A DNA stretch of 64,000 nt from Lachancea thermotolerans CBS 6340 (GCF_000142805.1 NC_013083.1:744001-808000), one strand, 5' to 3'. Shown: positions 20,752 to 31,400, numbered from the stretch's first letter. Numbers and translations are program-made. The notes: generated from the letters alone by a model not told the origin.

Positions 20752-22188
20752 TTAGACACCGTGAAAGACGTGAAAGTTAATTTCTTTCTCCAAGGCCTCT
20801 TCAAGGTATTTAAATTCCATGACTGACAAAGACGAATCTGAGCCGAAAGGCCTTTTATTAGTGTAAGCCATTATCTGACCAAACGTCCCCACAATGAATG
20901 ACTTGTGGCTTGATATGGTTTCATCGTTCAGCAGTTCGTGAGCACTCTTAACAGCTTTTCCTTCAAAATATATCTTGGCATGCGACCTAGTCCGCATGTC
21001 ATGCCTTTTCTCCGGCGATATGACCTTTCCGTCGCTACCTCTAGTCTCTCCAGTTTGATTATCGTTGAGATTAAAATCATACTCTTTTCCAAGCATAAAG
21101 GAGACAAGCTTGAAATATTCAAAGCTGGTCAAAAAGTGGCGCCAGCAATATGTGTCGCCTTTTCTAGTCTCTTTCTCTCTTTCCAGTTCTTCTTGGACCC
21201 TGTTGAGCTTTTTCTTGACTGCGCCATGCGGTCTTCCAAAGCAATCGTATGGCAAATACCTTGAAATTACAGAGAACTGATACTCATTTTCGCCACATTT
21301 GCTTTGTTCGTCTGTCAGCGAGAGAGTCAGTATTATTGTGGAACCCTTTTGCTCTCTATTATAACTCCAAATTGTTCTAAAATGGCAAGCGTCTTGATGT
21401 AGGGTTGCCTGGCTCTGCAGGAAAGTCTGAACGTCTTGAAATCTTGTTCCACAAAACTGGAGTTGCGGAGTCGCCCCCTCTCCTTCAATCGCGAGCTCCT
21501 TTGCTACATTTCTGCGGACCAATATGCCATGTTCATACGTTTGCTCTAAGCGAGTCCTCATCTGCATCCTGGAGATGAGTTTCTGTAGCAAGGCTCGTTT
21601 TGCGCTAAGGTTGAACTTGGAGCTCCTCTTGCCGCGAGAAGCCTGTTTATTATTTGGTTTGGAAACCTTCCCAGTACTAGCGCGTGCGGGAATATGCCCA
21701 GGTTTCTCTTGCGGTGGATGACGCTGAAATTCAGCGAAGCACATAATTGGCGGCTCTGGCACCCGGGCCAGTACATCCTCGATGTTGCTTTGTGTAAGTG
21801 ATGGAGTTGAGAAGGGACTGCTGTTCAAATCTTTACTCAGAGCCTCGTCGTCGCTCCAGGCCCCACTCCACAGGGACGACTTTTCCGGAGTACAGTCTGC
21901 AAGAATGTCGTCCACGGACCACCGCAGAGAGTCGAAGTTACTGGGCATGGTCGATTCAAACCTTTTCAGAAAGGGCTCCCCGTGGAAACTGACGTCCGAC
22001 AAAACAGGGTCTTGCTGTGCAAGGTCGAGATATAGCTCAGGCGTCTTGCGGTCCTCGTGGTCTTCCAAAAAAAACAAGTATCCTGGCGTCGGTGGGAGTG
22101 CGTCCTCTTGGTCACTGTTATTCTCGAAGATTGATTGCAACACGTCGTTGCGAGTTAGATGTTGCGCTTCAGCGAACAGCGCTGGCAT
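20752..22188 (-). CDS. Unrecognised 478-residue protein, possible regulator
   Basis: I do not recognise this protein. The frame is open for 478 codons from an ATG. The N-terminal ~165 residues are acidic and rich in Ser/Pro, with SP/TP dipeptides (ALPPTPGY, SPFSTPSLTQ) that resemble Cdk or MAP-kinase sites. A strongly basic segment follows (about 165-205, Lys/Arg/Asn/Ser), which could be a nuclear-localisation or DNA-binding patch. The C-terminal ~270 residues look globular, with several aromatic-rich strands and a charged helix (about 325-345). No membrane segment, zinc cluster, homeodomain, bZIP or kinase motif is visible. The gene lies between RPL9 and KGD1, where S. cerevisiae has no counterpart on either sister region as far as I recall. 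It may be an ancestral gene lost after the WGD or a lineage-specific one. A transcription-factor role is only an inference from the acidic/basic layout. Confidence 0.75.
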   Translation of the reverse strand: MPALFAEAQHLTRNDVLQSIFENNSDQEDALPPTPGYLFFLEDHEDRKTPELYLDLAQQDPVLSDVSFHGEPFLKRFESTMPSNFDSLRWSVDDILADCTPEKSSLWSGAWSDDEALSKDLNSSPFSTPSLTQSNIEDVLARVPEPPIMCFAEFQRHPPQEKPGHIPARASTGKVSKPNNKQASRGKRSSKFNLSAKRALLQKLISRMQMRTRLEQTYEHGILVRRNVAKELAIEGEGATPQLQFCGTRFQDVQTFLQSQATLHQDACHFRTIWSYNREQKGSTIILTLSLTDEQSKCGENEYQFSVISRYLPYDCFGRPHGAVKKKLNRVQEELEREKETRKGDTYCWRHFLTSFEYFKLVSFMLGKEYDFNLNDNQTGETRGSDGKVISPEKRHDMRTRSHAKIYFEGKAVKSAHELLNDETISSHKSFIVGTFGQIMAYTNKRPFGSDSSLSVMEFKYLEEALEKEINFHVFHGV

Positions 22189-23499
22189 GGCGGTTTTGTT
22201 TGTGCTTTAGGGACAAGCAAGGAATCCAGAACTAAATGAGCGAATGTTGGTCCCGGAACCAGCTGCGAAGGAGGGCAGAAGTGTTATAGTTTTGTTATCT
22301 GAACAAGGCTAGCTCGCTGGCGACTTAAAAACCGGTCGAGCAAATTAGGTCAGGGCGCCTGGTTCCTTACAAATATACCTGGCTGCCTAAACTCTCTACT
22401 CTCTCGATATTGTGTTGGTGAAATCGAATTTTGTGTCGCCGGTGGCACGCGTGGCGCCAGAAAAGGCGAAACTACTGACGCAAGTGGCTACTGTAATGAG
22501 ACATCTGCCCCAGTCTGGCCTTCTGCGTCCCGTCAGAGCCCTACGATATAATTAGGCTTGCAGGAGACGGCTAAAAATGTGTCACGTATGGACAGAGTGA
22601 TCTCCACGACGGCTATTCCTGGCTTCTCAAAAATAGGCGGATTGATTGTTAGGGTACAGGGAGCAGAGCTGGAGCCCCGTGGACGCTACACACAACTCCG
22701 TCACTACGCGACCAGAAATGCCGCAATACAGAGGGAAGAAACCTTCTAGAAGGTTTTCTGCGAAGGCCCTTAGTGCGGCGTCACGGCTAAGCTCTCGGGC
22801 CCGAGTTCGGGGCGCTCTAAGCCCCGCAAAAAATTCTCGGGCCGCTTCTCTTGATTTGATAATCAATATCGTCTTATGTGATATTCTTGGCAGCCCAATA
22901 AGCAGTCGAAGTACGGGGCGAAGCATGTGATCACAATTTCCTGCTCCTGGCCTCACGTTTTAAGGTAACCGTCGCCTTGTATCCATCCGAGGGTTCACAT
23001 ACCCAAGGTCGGAAGCGGCTTCAGTCCCAGAATATAAGGCATTTTGCTCTTCCTATCATCATAATATTTTTCAGACGCTCCCACGAAATTATCATAATTC
23101 TTTATCGCAGACCCAAACAAAATTCCGTGGCTTTTCAAGAGCTCAAAATCACATCAAAACAGATCGAAAAAGGTGCAAGCAGTTTGTGCCGTAGTCCTGC
23201 GGTTTCCGCCCTTCCGGCTTGCATAGTCCTCCACGCTGATAGATTATCACTTAATCAAGACAGGGTTTTACGTCGGAAGCGATCACCGTGTCGCCCCCGG
23301 AAAGGGATCCCGAAACAGAAGTGAATTAATTGTACGGCATCAAAACCCGGAGAAAACTGAGTCATATATATAGGGAGGGTACTCTATTTTCTAAACAGTT
23401 AGAGAGATCTTGTTAGGGTTTGACATCAGCCGCAAGATATTCGAGTTAACTTGAAGTGCTTAGGAGCTCTATTAGCCAACTACAAGGCAATATTTAAAG
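22189..23499. promoter_or_regulatory. Divergent promoter region upstream of KGD1
   Basis: About 1.3 kb separates the start of the unknown minus-strand gene from KGD1. A CCAATAA box (22895-22901) fits the Hap2/3/4/5 consensus CCAATNA and would suit a TCA-cycle gene, but a single match in 1.3 kb is weak. A segment around 22640-22860 is GC-richer and is open in two frames (22646-22930 plus, 22627-22956 minus); neither looks like a real protein. Confidence 0.4.
23365..23372 (+). promoter_or_regulatory. TATA box of KGD1
   Basis: TATATATA, 128 bases upstream of the KGD1 ATG; a typical distance for yeast once a short leader is allowed for. Confidence 0.5.
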
Positions 23500-26400
23500 A
23501 TGTTGAGAGGCATCAGCCGCTTTTCTCAACAATCGGTCGCAAAAAGGGCGCTGTACCGTAGTGGAAACCAATGTGTAAGGGGAAACTGGGGCACTAGGTG
23601 CCTGGCGACCAACAGCAGCGACAACTTCCTGTCGACAACAAATGCGGCGTACATCGACGAGATGTACGAGGCGTGGCAGAAGGACCCCACGTCCGTGCAC
23701 GTCTCGTGGAACGCGTATTTCAAGAACATGGGCAACGCCGGCATCCCGGCGTCGTCCGCGTTCGTGGCGCCTCCCACGCTAGTGTCGCACCACACCGGTG
23801 CCCAGATCCCACAAGACATGGTCATGGGGGCCTCAGGCACCATGGATCAGGGCATTCTCACACACTTGAAGGTTCAGCTGCTCTGCAGAGCGTATCAAGT
23901 GAGAGGCCATCAGAAAGCCCACATCGACCCCCTGCAGATCTCGTTCGGCGACGACAAGTCCAAGCCCTTGCCTAAAGAATTGACTCTGGAGCACTATGGG
24001 TTCACGGAACGCGACTTGGACCGCGAGATCACGTTAGGTCCAGGTATTTTGCCCCGCTTCACTCGAGAAGGCAAGAAAGCCATGACCTTGAGGGAGATCA
24101 TCGCGGCGCTGGAGAAGCTGTACTGTTCTTCTTACGGTATCGAGTACATTCACATTCCTTCTAGAGCCCAGTGTGACTGGCTCAGAGAGAGAATCGAGAT
24201 CCCTCAGCCTTACCACTACACCATCGATCAGAAAAGACAAATTTTGGATAGACTGACCTGGGCAACCTCATTCGAGACCTTTCTATCCACCAAATTCCCA
24301 AACGACAAGCGTTTCGGTCTAGAAGGTCTAGAGGGTGTCGTGCCGGGCATCAAGACGCTGATCGACAAATCCGTAGAGCTAGGTGTCGAGGACGTTGTCC
24401 TGGGTATGGCTCACCGTGGTAGACTGAATGTACTGTCTAACGTGGTGCGTAAACCAAACGAATCTATTTTCTCAGAGTTCCAAGGCTCTGCTGCTCCTGA
24501 GGAGTACGAGGGCTCGGGTGACGTGAAGTACCACTTGGGTATGAATTACCAGAGACCTACCACGTCCGGGAAATACGTCAATTTGTCGCTGGTCGCTAAC
24601 CCATCGCACTTGGAGTCTCAAGACCCTGTCGTCCTTGGTAGAACAAGAGCTATCATGTTTGCCAAGAATGACTTAGATAAATATCAGAAGGCCATGGGTG
24701 TTTTACTGCATGGTGACGCGGCTTTCGCCGCCCAAGGTGTCGTTTATGAAACTATGGGATTCAGCCATCTTCCCGATTACTCATCTGGTGGTACCATCCA
24801 CATCATCACAAACAATCAGATCGGTTTCACCACTGACCCAAGATTTGCAAGATCTACGCCATACCCATCTGATATCGCTAAAGCCATCGATGCACCAATT
24901 TTCCACGTGAACGCCAACGATGTGGAAGCTCTAACTTTCATTTTCAACCTAGCTGCAGAGTGGAGAGCCACATTCCACACAGACGCTATCATAGATGTAG
25001 TTGGGTGGAGAAAGCATGGTCATAATGAAACTGATCAACCATCTTTCACCCAGCCGCTAATGTACCAGAAGATCAGCAAACAGAAGTCCGTCATTGACGT
25101 TTACACCGAGAAGCTAATTTCGGAAGGCTCTTTCACCAAAAAGGACATTGACGAACACAAGCAATGGGTTTGGGGCTTATTTGAAAAGGCTTTCGAGAAG
25201 GCAAAGGATTACGAACCTACATCTAGAGAATGGTTGACTGCCGACTGGGCCAACTTCAAATCTCCAAAGGAACTTGCGACCGAGATTTTGCCCCACGAAC
25301 CAACTGTAGTCCAGCAAGAAAAACTGAAAGAAATCGGAAAAATCATTTCCTCTTGGCCAGAAGACTTCGAGGTCCACAGAAACTTGAAGAGAATTCTGAC
25401 TAATAGGGGTAAGTCAATTGAGAAAGGGGAAGGAATTGACTGGTCTACAGGTGAAGCTTTGGCGCTGGGTTCTTTGGCTACGGAAGGCTACCACATCAGA
25501 GTTTCCGGTGAAGACGTCGAGAGAGGTACTTTTTCTCAAAGACACGCGGTTTTGCATGATCAAAAGTCTGAAAGAACCTACACTCCCCTGCAGCACCTGA
25601 GTGACAAACAAGCAAACTTTACTATTTGTAACTCTTCTCTTTCCGAATACGGATGCATGGGTTTCGAGTATGGTTATTCGCTTACTTCTCCAGATTTCCT
25701 TGTCATGTGGGAAGCTCAATTTGGTGACTTTGCTAACACGGGACAGGTCATCATTGACCAGTTTTTGGCAGGCGGTGAAGCTAAATGGAAACAGCGTTCC
25801 GGATTGGTTCTGTCCTTACCACACGGTTACGACGGACAAGGTCCAGAACACTCTTCAGGTCGTCTGGAAAGATTCCTGCAAATGGCTAACGAAGACCCTA
25901 GATATTTCCCTTCGGAAGAGAAGCTGCAGAGACAGCACCAGGACTGCAATTTCCAAGTTGTCTACCCAACCACCCCTGCTAACTTGTTCCACATCTTGAG
26001 AAGACAACAACATCGTCAATTCCGGAAACCTTTGATTCTTTTCTTCTCGAAACAGCTTCTGCGTCATCCTTTGGCTAGATCCAAGCTGTCTGATTTCAGT
26101 GATAATGGGTTCCAATGGATCATTGAGGATGTTGAGCATGGCAAGAGTATTGCCTCCAAGGAAGAGACCAAACGCTTGGTCATAATGAGTGGCCAGGTAT
26201 ACACTGCTCTCCACAAAAAGCGTGAGTCTCTCGGGGACAAGAATACTGCCTTCCTCAAGGTTGAACAGTTACATCCATTCCCATTCGCACAGCTACGCGA
26301 CTCGCTGAACTCTTATCCAAACTTGGAAGACATTGTGTTCTGCCAGGAGGAGCCATTAAACATGGGCTCCTGGGCCTACGCGGCACCAAGGTTGGGAACC

Positions 26401-26541
26401 GTTCTGAAAGAAACCGACAAATACAAGGATTTCGAAGTGAGGTTTGCTGGTAGAAACCCAAGCGGAGCTGTTGCTGCGGGCTCAAAAGCTCTACATGCTG
26501 CAGAGGAAGAAGCATTTTTGAAGGAGGTGTTTGGTCAGTGA
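23500..26541 (+). CDS. KGD1: 2-oxoglutarate dehydrogenase E1 (Kgd1), mitochondrial
   Basis: Kgd1 is the thiamine-diphosphate E1 component of the mitochondrial 2-oxoglutarate dehydrogenase complex, converting 2-oxoglutarate to succinyl-dihydrolipoamide in the TCA cycle. The protein has 1013 residues (S. cerevisiae 1014). The first ~35 residues are rich in Arg, Ser and Gln without acids, a typical mitochondrial presequence. The E1 N-terminal helical motif (about 50-75, including DPTSVHVSW) follows, then the substrate/ThDP region with AHRGRLNVL (about 306-314), the ThDP-binding segment GDAAFAAQG to NNQIGFTT (about 405-445), and the C-terminal transketolase-like half. The call by similarity and by gene order (YIL125W next to STH1 and AYR1) is very strong. 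The 5' few hundred bases are GC-richer than the rest. Confidence 0.97.
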   Translation: MLRGISRFSQQSVAKRALYRSGNQCVRGNWGTRCLATNSSDNFLSTTNAAYIDEMYEAWQKDPTSVHVSWNAYFKNMGNAGIPASSAFVAPPTLVSHHTGAQIPQDMVMGASGTMDQGILTHLKVQLLCRAYQVRGHQKAHIDPLQISFGDDKSKPLPKELTLEHYGFTERDLDREITLGPGILPRFTREGKKAMTLREIIAALEKLYCSSYGIEYIHIPSRAQCDWLRERIEIPQPYHYTIDQKRQILDRLTWATSFETFLSTKFPNDKRFGLEGLEGVVPGIKTLIDKSVELGVEDVVLGMAHRGRLNVLSNVVRKPNESIFSEFQGSAAPEEYEGSGDVKYHLGMNYQRPTTSGKYVNLSLVANPSHLESQDPVVLGRTRAIMFAKNDLDKYQKAMGVLLHGDAAFAAQGVVYETMGFSHLPDYSSGGTIHIITNNQIGFTTDPRFARSTPYPSDIAKAIDAPIFHVNANDVEALTFIFNLAAEWRATFHTDAIIDVVGWRKHGHNETDQPSFTQPLMYQKISKQKSVIDVYTEKLISEGSFTKKDIDEHKQWVWGLFEKAFEKAKDYEPTSREWLTADWANFKSPKELATEILPHEPTVVQQEKLKEIGKIISSWPEDFEVHRNLKRILTNRGKSIEKGEGIDWSTGEALALGSLATEGYHIRVSGEDVERGTFSQRHAVLHDQKSERTYTPLQHLSDKQANFTICNSSLSEYGCMGFEYGYSLTSPDFLVMWEAQFGDFANTGQVIIDQFLAGGEAKWKQRSGLVLSLPHGYDGQGPEHSSGRLERFLQMANEDPRYFPSEEKLQRQHQDCNFQVVYPTTPANLFHILRRQQHRQFRKPLILFFSKQLLRHPLARSKLSDFSDNGFQWIIEDVEHGKSIASKEETKRLVIMSGQVYTALHKKRESLGDKNTAFLKVEQLHPFPFAQLRDSLNSYPNLEDIVFCQEEPLNMGSWAYAAPRLGTVLKETDKYKDFEVRFAGRNPSGAVAAGSKALHAAEEEAFLKEVFGQ

Positions 26542-27060
26542 TCTGTCTCTATGTGAAGAGCACCTGCTTATATTCTAAGAAATCAATTAATTAAGTATTA
26601 TTTATGATGCAAGTATTGGCCCCTGTACATAGGGCCCACCACTAGCTTTTAAGTACAAAATATCGAGTCTTTGTTGCTCACCTGTTTGTCAAACTCTTGC
26701 GTTGTTTGAACAAGCCAAAACATGGTCGCCTTGGATATCCCATGACAAGAAACCACTCCAGAAAACTGTCAGGTACAAAATTAAATTACACGAAGAAGCA
26801 CCTTATGCAGCTCATTGGAGTCACCACATCACGTTCAAATTATACTCATTTGAGTAGTGTCGCGAGTCAACGACAGCGATTGCTAACACGCTTCGTTGGG
26901 GTTGGCTGTCTCATACCCTTTATCATGTGACATGCTTTCTTGTTTTCTCTCGCAGCTTTTCATATATCAGAGCGTTGAATATCCTTAATTATTCACAATA
27001 AACCTGGAGTAATTCGCCAGTAATACCCACTTCTCTGTATAACTTACTCACGTCCAAAAC
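26542..27060. other. Intergenic KGD1-AYR1
   Basis: The 519 bases hold the KGD1 3' flank and the AYR1 promoter. A 77-codon frame (26697-26930) shows no features and is not called. No strong regulatory motif was seen. Confidence 0.4.
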
Positions 27061-27927
27061 ATGGCAGAAGGCAAGATAGCTTTAGTAACCGGGGCCTCCT
27101 CGGGTATTGGATACGAATTGACCAGGCAACTGGCTGGCAAGGGGTACAAGGTTTACGCTGCGGCTAGACGCGAAGAACGTATTGCTCCCCTTCAGAAGGA
27201 ATTTCCTCAGCTAGTTGTTCCCATCAAACTTGACGTTTCCGAGCCAGAACAGATTTCTGCTTTGCGTGATCGCTTGGCCAAAGAGCTGCCATCGCAGAAG
27301 CTAGACATATTGTACAACAATGCGGGACAAAGCTGCACGTTTCCCGCCAGCGATGTGACCAACGACGTCTTGGAGCAGGCTTTCAAAGTGAATGTGTTTG
27401 GGCCCATCAACACGTGCCGTGAACTACTGCCATTCGTGATCAATGCACAGGGCACCGTGATCTTCACAGGCTCGCTGGCCGGAATCATCTCGTTTCCTTT
27501 CGGTTCAGTTTACAGCGCTACGAAGGGTGCTATCCATAGCTATGCGCGCGGCCTGCACATCGAAATGAAACCTTTCGGCGTGCGTGTACTGAATGTTATC
27601 ACTGGAGGCGTGGGAACCGACATCGCCGACAAGAGGCCGCTGCCCGAAGACTCCATTTACAACATCCCTGAAGCTAGCGAGGCCATGGCCTACCGCCGCG
27701 AGATGGCCAAGAACAACAAGCCTATGGACGTCGGCAAATACGTCTCGTCCGTGGTGCGGGACATCGAGAGCTCACGTGATCCAGTTGATATCTACCGTGG
27801 CACCTTTGCTGGGGCCGCGCGCTGGATTTCCTTGCTGATGCCTTACTGGATGCTGGACTGGATTCTTGCCCGCCGCTTCAAGCTTACCGGCATGATCAAT
27901 GCACTGCAAAAGCGCAAGCGCGAATAA
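27061..27927 (+). CDS. AYR1: Ayr1-like NADPH short-chain dehydrogenase/reductase
   Basis: Ayr1 is 1-acyl-dihydroxyacetone-phosphate reductase, an NADPH-dependent SDR of lipid droplets and the endoplasmic reticulum that makes lysophosphatidic acid for phospholipid and triacylglycerol synthesis. The 288-residue protein has the complete classical SDR set: the cofactor motif TGASSGIG (residues 10-17), NNAG (about 90), an active-site Ser (about 138) and YSATK (Tyr151, Lys155). A hydrophobic, Trp-rich segment near the C-terminus (about 255-275) and a basic end fit membrane or lipid-droplet association. The length is close to S. cerevisiae Ayr1 (297). It lies between KGD1 and the SUN gene, as YIL124W does. 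Confidence 0.92.
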   Translation: MAEGKIALVTGASSGIGYELTRQLAGKGYKVYAAARREERIAPLQKEFPQLVVPIKLDVSEPEQISALRDRLAKELPSQKLDILYNNAGQSCTFPASDVTNDVLEQAFKVNVFGPINTCRELLPFVINAQGTVIFTGSLAGIISFPFGSVYSATKGAIHSYARGLHIEMKPFGVRVLNVITGGVGTDIADKRPLPEDSIYNIPEASEAMAYRREMAKNNKPMDVGKYVSSVVRDIESSRDPVDIYRGTFAGAARWISLLMPYWMLDWILARRFKLTGMINALQKRKRE

Positions 27928-28488
27928 GTGGTGGATGCCCGCACAGTGCCGTTGGGTGTGCCAACCACTATCTGCGATAACCTATGACCGTTATGTTACG
28001 TTGCTATAACTTCTTCGATTTAGTTTTTAGAAACCCGCCCGGCGACTGGCTTAACAGCCGGCAGCGCCGGTCGTTTTGCGTTCATGCATAAACTCTTAAC
28101 ATGCCAACCAAAGCCTGCGCACTAGTTGCAATGCCTAGGCTTCTCCCGTGGTCGAAAGGCGCTAGTAACTTGTTCTGGCCACGGGGAAGGTGGCATCAGT
28201 TTGTTCAGAAGCTGGCTGGGGCCCACATCCCAATGCCCGAACGCAAGCGCCGGGCACAGCTACGCCTGAAACAATGCAAGGGCGTTAGATACTGGCACTT
28301 GCGCCATCGGGGGGCGCAGAAGGTGTTGCGGCTGGCGCATGGCACTTCCTCGTAACTGCTGGTTCTCTAACAAGCTGCGTTAACGTTACGTAATCTTTAT
28401 TGTGCAAACAACCTAATTAGGTGATTAAATTTTTTTTTTGCCAAAATGGCAGTTCCAGGTGGATCAAGATGCTCGCTCGAGATCTCGA
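27928..28488. other. AYR1 3' flank and SUN-gene upstream region
   Basis: The GC-rich part near 28030-28350 contains short inverted repeats such as GCCGGCAGCGCCGGT. It also has an 84-codon open frame (28101-28355) whose product is basic and unlike anything I know; I do not call it a gene. A T-tract lies at about 28430-28440. The TATA box of the next gene begins at 28489. Confidence 0.4.
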
Positions 28489-28496
28489 TATATAAA
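28489..28496 (+). promoter_or_regulatory. TATA box of the SUN gene, 840 bp from its ATG
   Basis: TATATAAA far upstream of the start codon. The distance is odd unless the transcript has a long, spliced leader; the intron signals at 28754-29250 explain it. Transcription would begin at about 28540-28640. Confidence 0.55.
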
Positions 28497-28753
28497 CAGA
28501 CAGACATTTTTTCGATCGCGCGCTCCGCGCTTCAGTAATTTTGAAACAAATTGTATCAAATCTTCAGCCAGTAAAAAGTTAAAAAAGACAGGGACAAACT
28601 AACAGGTTTCCAGCAAGTCCATTCTAACTACATACATTCTTTTCATTACTTTTGCTCCAACTACGTTCATTCATTGAAAACTCTGGCTTGAGATCCCAAT
28701 ACATAAGCTTCAAGACTTATCATCAGCCCAAATTTGAGATTAAACCGAAAAAG

Positions 28754-29250
28754 GTATGTTACACGATAGATTCCAAGAGGGACCTCGTTTTAGCCAGAAT
28801 AGGGATAAATGCGTGGGAAGACCGCGAGAACGGTTGGGGGCCGTGGCTTGGCCCTGCAAATTTGACCGTACGGTGCGGGTACCAATGACGTGATAAGTGA
28901 CACGACGGTCGACGCTACTCTACCGCACGGGGGCAATTTGAGATACCGAGCTCCGCTGATGCGCTATGCGTGGTTTTCAAGTATGCCAAGCAGCTCTCAG
29001 TGGCCCAGAATGGTGGGGCAACGTCACCCTTTACGTCCTGCCGTCTCAACATTTGCCTTTGGTCTTTTTTTTTCAGAAACCACGGTCGTGGATCGACTAC
29101 TGTTTTGGGACGGACCAAAGTTCGCGTCGCGTTCCCAGGCGCGAAGGCCCTAAATTCGAAACAAATGCAACATACTCTGGCTTATAACAGAAGGACTCCT
29201 TCTTGTCGATGTTTCGACACCGCCTCTTTACTAACTCCAGTCACTTGCAG
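28754..29250 (+). other. Probable 5'-UTR intron of the SUN gene
   Basis: A canonical yeast 5' splice site GTATGT lies at 28754-28759, a perfect branch-point TACTAAC at 29229-29235, and a 3' splice site TTGCAG ending at 29250. The branch A to splice-site spacing is about 16 bases; an earlier CAG at 29238-29240 is too close to use. The intron is 497 bases, and the second exon carries 77 bases of leader before the ATG at 29328. This explains the 1.4-kb gap after AYR1 and the distant TATA box. I recall 5'-UTR introns being reported for the S. cerevisiae homologs SUN4/SIM1, but cannot verify it here. Confidence 0.75.
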
Positions 29251-29327
29251 TCCACTCTTTTCGATTTAACACTTCACCCTTCAGTTTCGATCTTTGATAG
29301 AAACGCATTCATTCCTTTATTGAAGTC

Positions 29328-30662
29328 ATGAAAGTTTCCGCTGTTTTAGCACTTTCCGTCGCGGGCTCGTCCCTTGCTTCCGCTCTGCCCCACGCGCACA
29401 AGAGAGCCGCCTCCCAGGAGCCTTGCAGCACCGCGCACGCTCACCGCGCTGGCAAGCGTGCTGTCGCCGTTGAGTACGTGTACCAAACTGTCACCGTCGA
29501 CCACCAGGGCCAGACTTTGAGCTACCCAACTACGACTTTGACTAGCGAGCCAACCAGCTCTGCTGCTGCTTCTTCTAGCTCTGCTGCCGCCTCTAGTTCG
29601 GCTTCCAGCCCTGCTACTGCTTCTTCCTCCAGCGCTGCTGCTTCTTCAAGCTCTGCTGCTTCTTCAAGCTCTGCTGCTGCCTCCTCCAGCTCTGCTTCGA
29701 GCTCCTCTGCTGCCTCGAGCTCCGCTGCTCCATCCAGCTCTGCTTCGAGCTCCTCTGCTTCCTCGAGCGCCGTTTCTTCTTCCTCCAGCTCCTCTTCTTC
29801 TCCATCGTCTACCTCTACTGGTGGTTCTTCTTCTACCGGTATTGATGGCGACCTATCAGCTTACTCTGGCCCAAGTGAAGCCTTCCAGGATGGCACCATT
29901 AAGTGCAGCGATTTCCCATCCGGACAGGGTGTGATCTCTTTGGACTGGTTAGGATTCGGTGGCTGGTCTGGTATTGAAAACTCTGACGGCTCTACCGGTG
30001 GAGACTGTAAAGAGGGCTCTTACTGCTCTTACGCTTGCCAAACTGGTATGTCTAAGACCCAGTGGCCATCCGAGCAGCCATCCAACGGTGTTTCCGTCGG
30101 TGGTTTGTACTGTAAGAACGGCTACCTGTACCGTTCTAACACCGACGCCGAGTATCTGTGTGAATGGGGAAAGGACATGGCCGAAGTTGTTTCTGAGATA
30201 GACTCTGATGTCGCTATCTGCAGAACCGACTACCCAGGTACTGAAAACATGGTTATCCCAACCTATGTCAAGGCTGGCGATTCTGTTCCATTGACTGTTG
30301 TCGACGAGGACACCTACTACCAATGGAAGGGTATGAAGACCTCTGCTCAGTTTTACGTTAACAACGCTGGTGTTTCTTTGGAAGACGGTTGCGTCTGGGG
30401 TACCGCTGGCTCCGGTGTTGGTAACTGGGCTCCATTGAACTTCGGTGGTGGATACACCAACGGCGTTGCATACTTGGCCCTGATTCCAAATCCTAACAAC
30501 TATGACGCTTTGAACTACAACGTCAAGATTGTCGCTGCCGATGACGACAGCACAGTTTTGGGTGACTGTAAGTACGAGAACGGAAAGTACAACGATGGTA
30601 GCTCCGACGGCTGTACCGTCTCTGTCACCAAAGGTAAGGCTAAGTTCGTTCTGTACAACTAA
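29328..30662 (+). CDS. SUN4: SUN-family secreted cell-wall protein (SUN4/SIM1-like)
   Basis: SUN-family proteins are secreted or wall-bound beta-glucan-associated proteins that help septum remodelling and daughter-cell separation. The 444-residue protein starts with a signal peptide (about 1-19) followed by two Kex2-type KR sites (25-26 and 43-44), so the mature form probably begins near residue 45. Residues ~80-180 are an almost pure Ser/Ala linker, likely O-mannosylated. The C-terminal ~260 residues are the SUN domain, with its conserved cysteines ([25 protein letters not shown]) and Gly/Trp-rich segments. Codon use is strongly biased, so expression is probably high. It corresponds to the ancestor of both SIM1 (YIL123W) and SUN4 (YNL066W). 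Confidence 0.93.
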   Translation: MKVSAVLALSVAGSSLASALPHAHKRAASQEPCSTAHAHRAGKRAVAVEYVYQTVTVDHQGQTLSYPTTTLTSEPTSSAAASSSSAAASSSASSPATASSSSAAASSSSAASSSSAAASSSSASSSSAASSSAAPSSSASSSSASSSAVSSSSSSSSSPSSTSTGGSSSTGIDGDLSAYSGPSEAFQDGTIKCSDFPSGQGVISLDWLGFGGWSGIENSDGSTGGDCKEGSYCSYACQTGMSKTQWPSEQPSNGVSVGGLYCKNGYLYRSNTDAEYLCEWGKDMAEVVSEIDSDVAICRTDYPGTENMVIPTYVKAGDSVPLTVVDEDTYYQWKGMKTSAQFYVNNAGVSLEDGCVWGTAGSGVGNWAPLNFGGGYTNGVAYLALIPNPNNYDALNYNVKIVAADDDSTVLGDCKYENGKYNDGSSDGCTVSVTKGKAKFVLYN

Positions 30663-31400
30663 ACATACCCACCTAGCCAAATGCAATAGCTGGATCACAC
30701 TCTTTTAAGGTTGTTCTCAATCAATCAGGATCTTTTTTTTAAACAGTTTATTTTAAAATGGATTATCTTACTTAGAAAAGTTCATATCATCTATTATCCA
30801 CTAAGTAGTTGTACTATCATAAAGCGAAGGCCCGGGCCTGTATATAATAAATGTTGTCGCCCACCACTAACTATTCAGTGCTACAAAATTTTGAATGTAC
30901 TCAATACTGCGTTTGGATTGCCGCGGATGACTGACCCATTGGTGGTTCCTGCCAATAATTTGTGTGATCCTTCACGTTTCAATAAGCTTTTAGGATAACG
31001 CTTATAACGTCCGTGGAAAGATAGGGTGCCGTTTCAAACCACTTCAGTCTCCCGAAAAATGTCTTTATTATTTGCGAACGCAGCTGGCCTGCCGGCGGGA
31101 GGTTCAAGTTAGGAGAAATAAGCGTCAAAGAACGATAGTAAGCTGCTTGCTTTAAGGGTTGCCAGCAATATATATATTTCATGCATAATAGCTGCACGCC
31201 TCTAATTTCTTAAATTATGATGTACCAGGTATTCGATTTTTCGAAATGGTATTAGGCCAAAATTCAGTTCGATACTTTCAGAACTCGATCTCGCGGTGTA
31301 AGCTTTTTCACACACACGAGGTGCACTCTGGGCTCGCTTAAATGTTATGTGATGCTCAAATTAACTTTAAACACTCACGAAAAGTGTCTCAAGACAGAGC
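30663..31400. other. Intergenic, SUN gene to FLR1-like pseudogene
   Basis: The 738 bases are AT-rich at 30700-30880 (3' flank and terminator of the SUN gene). I see no gene. Two short open frames on either strand (30711-30998, 30979-31197) have no protein character. Confidence 0.4.

Noticed and set aside
22895-22901. CCAATAA as a definite Hap2/3/4/5 site for KGD1
   Set aside because: One short match about 600 bases upstream in a 1.3-kb region is too easily due to chance; noted only as a possibility.
28101-28355. 84-codon open frame between AYR1 and the SUN gene
   Set aside because: It lies in a GC-rich stretch where stop codons are rare; the product is an Arg/Lys-rich string without recognisable features.
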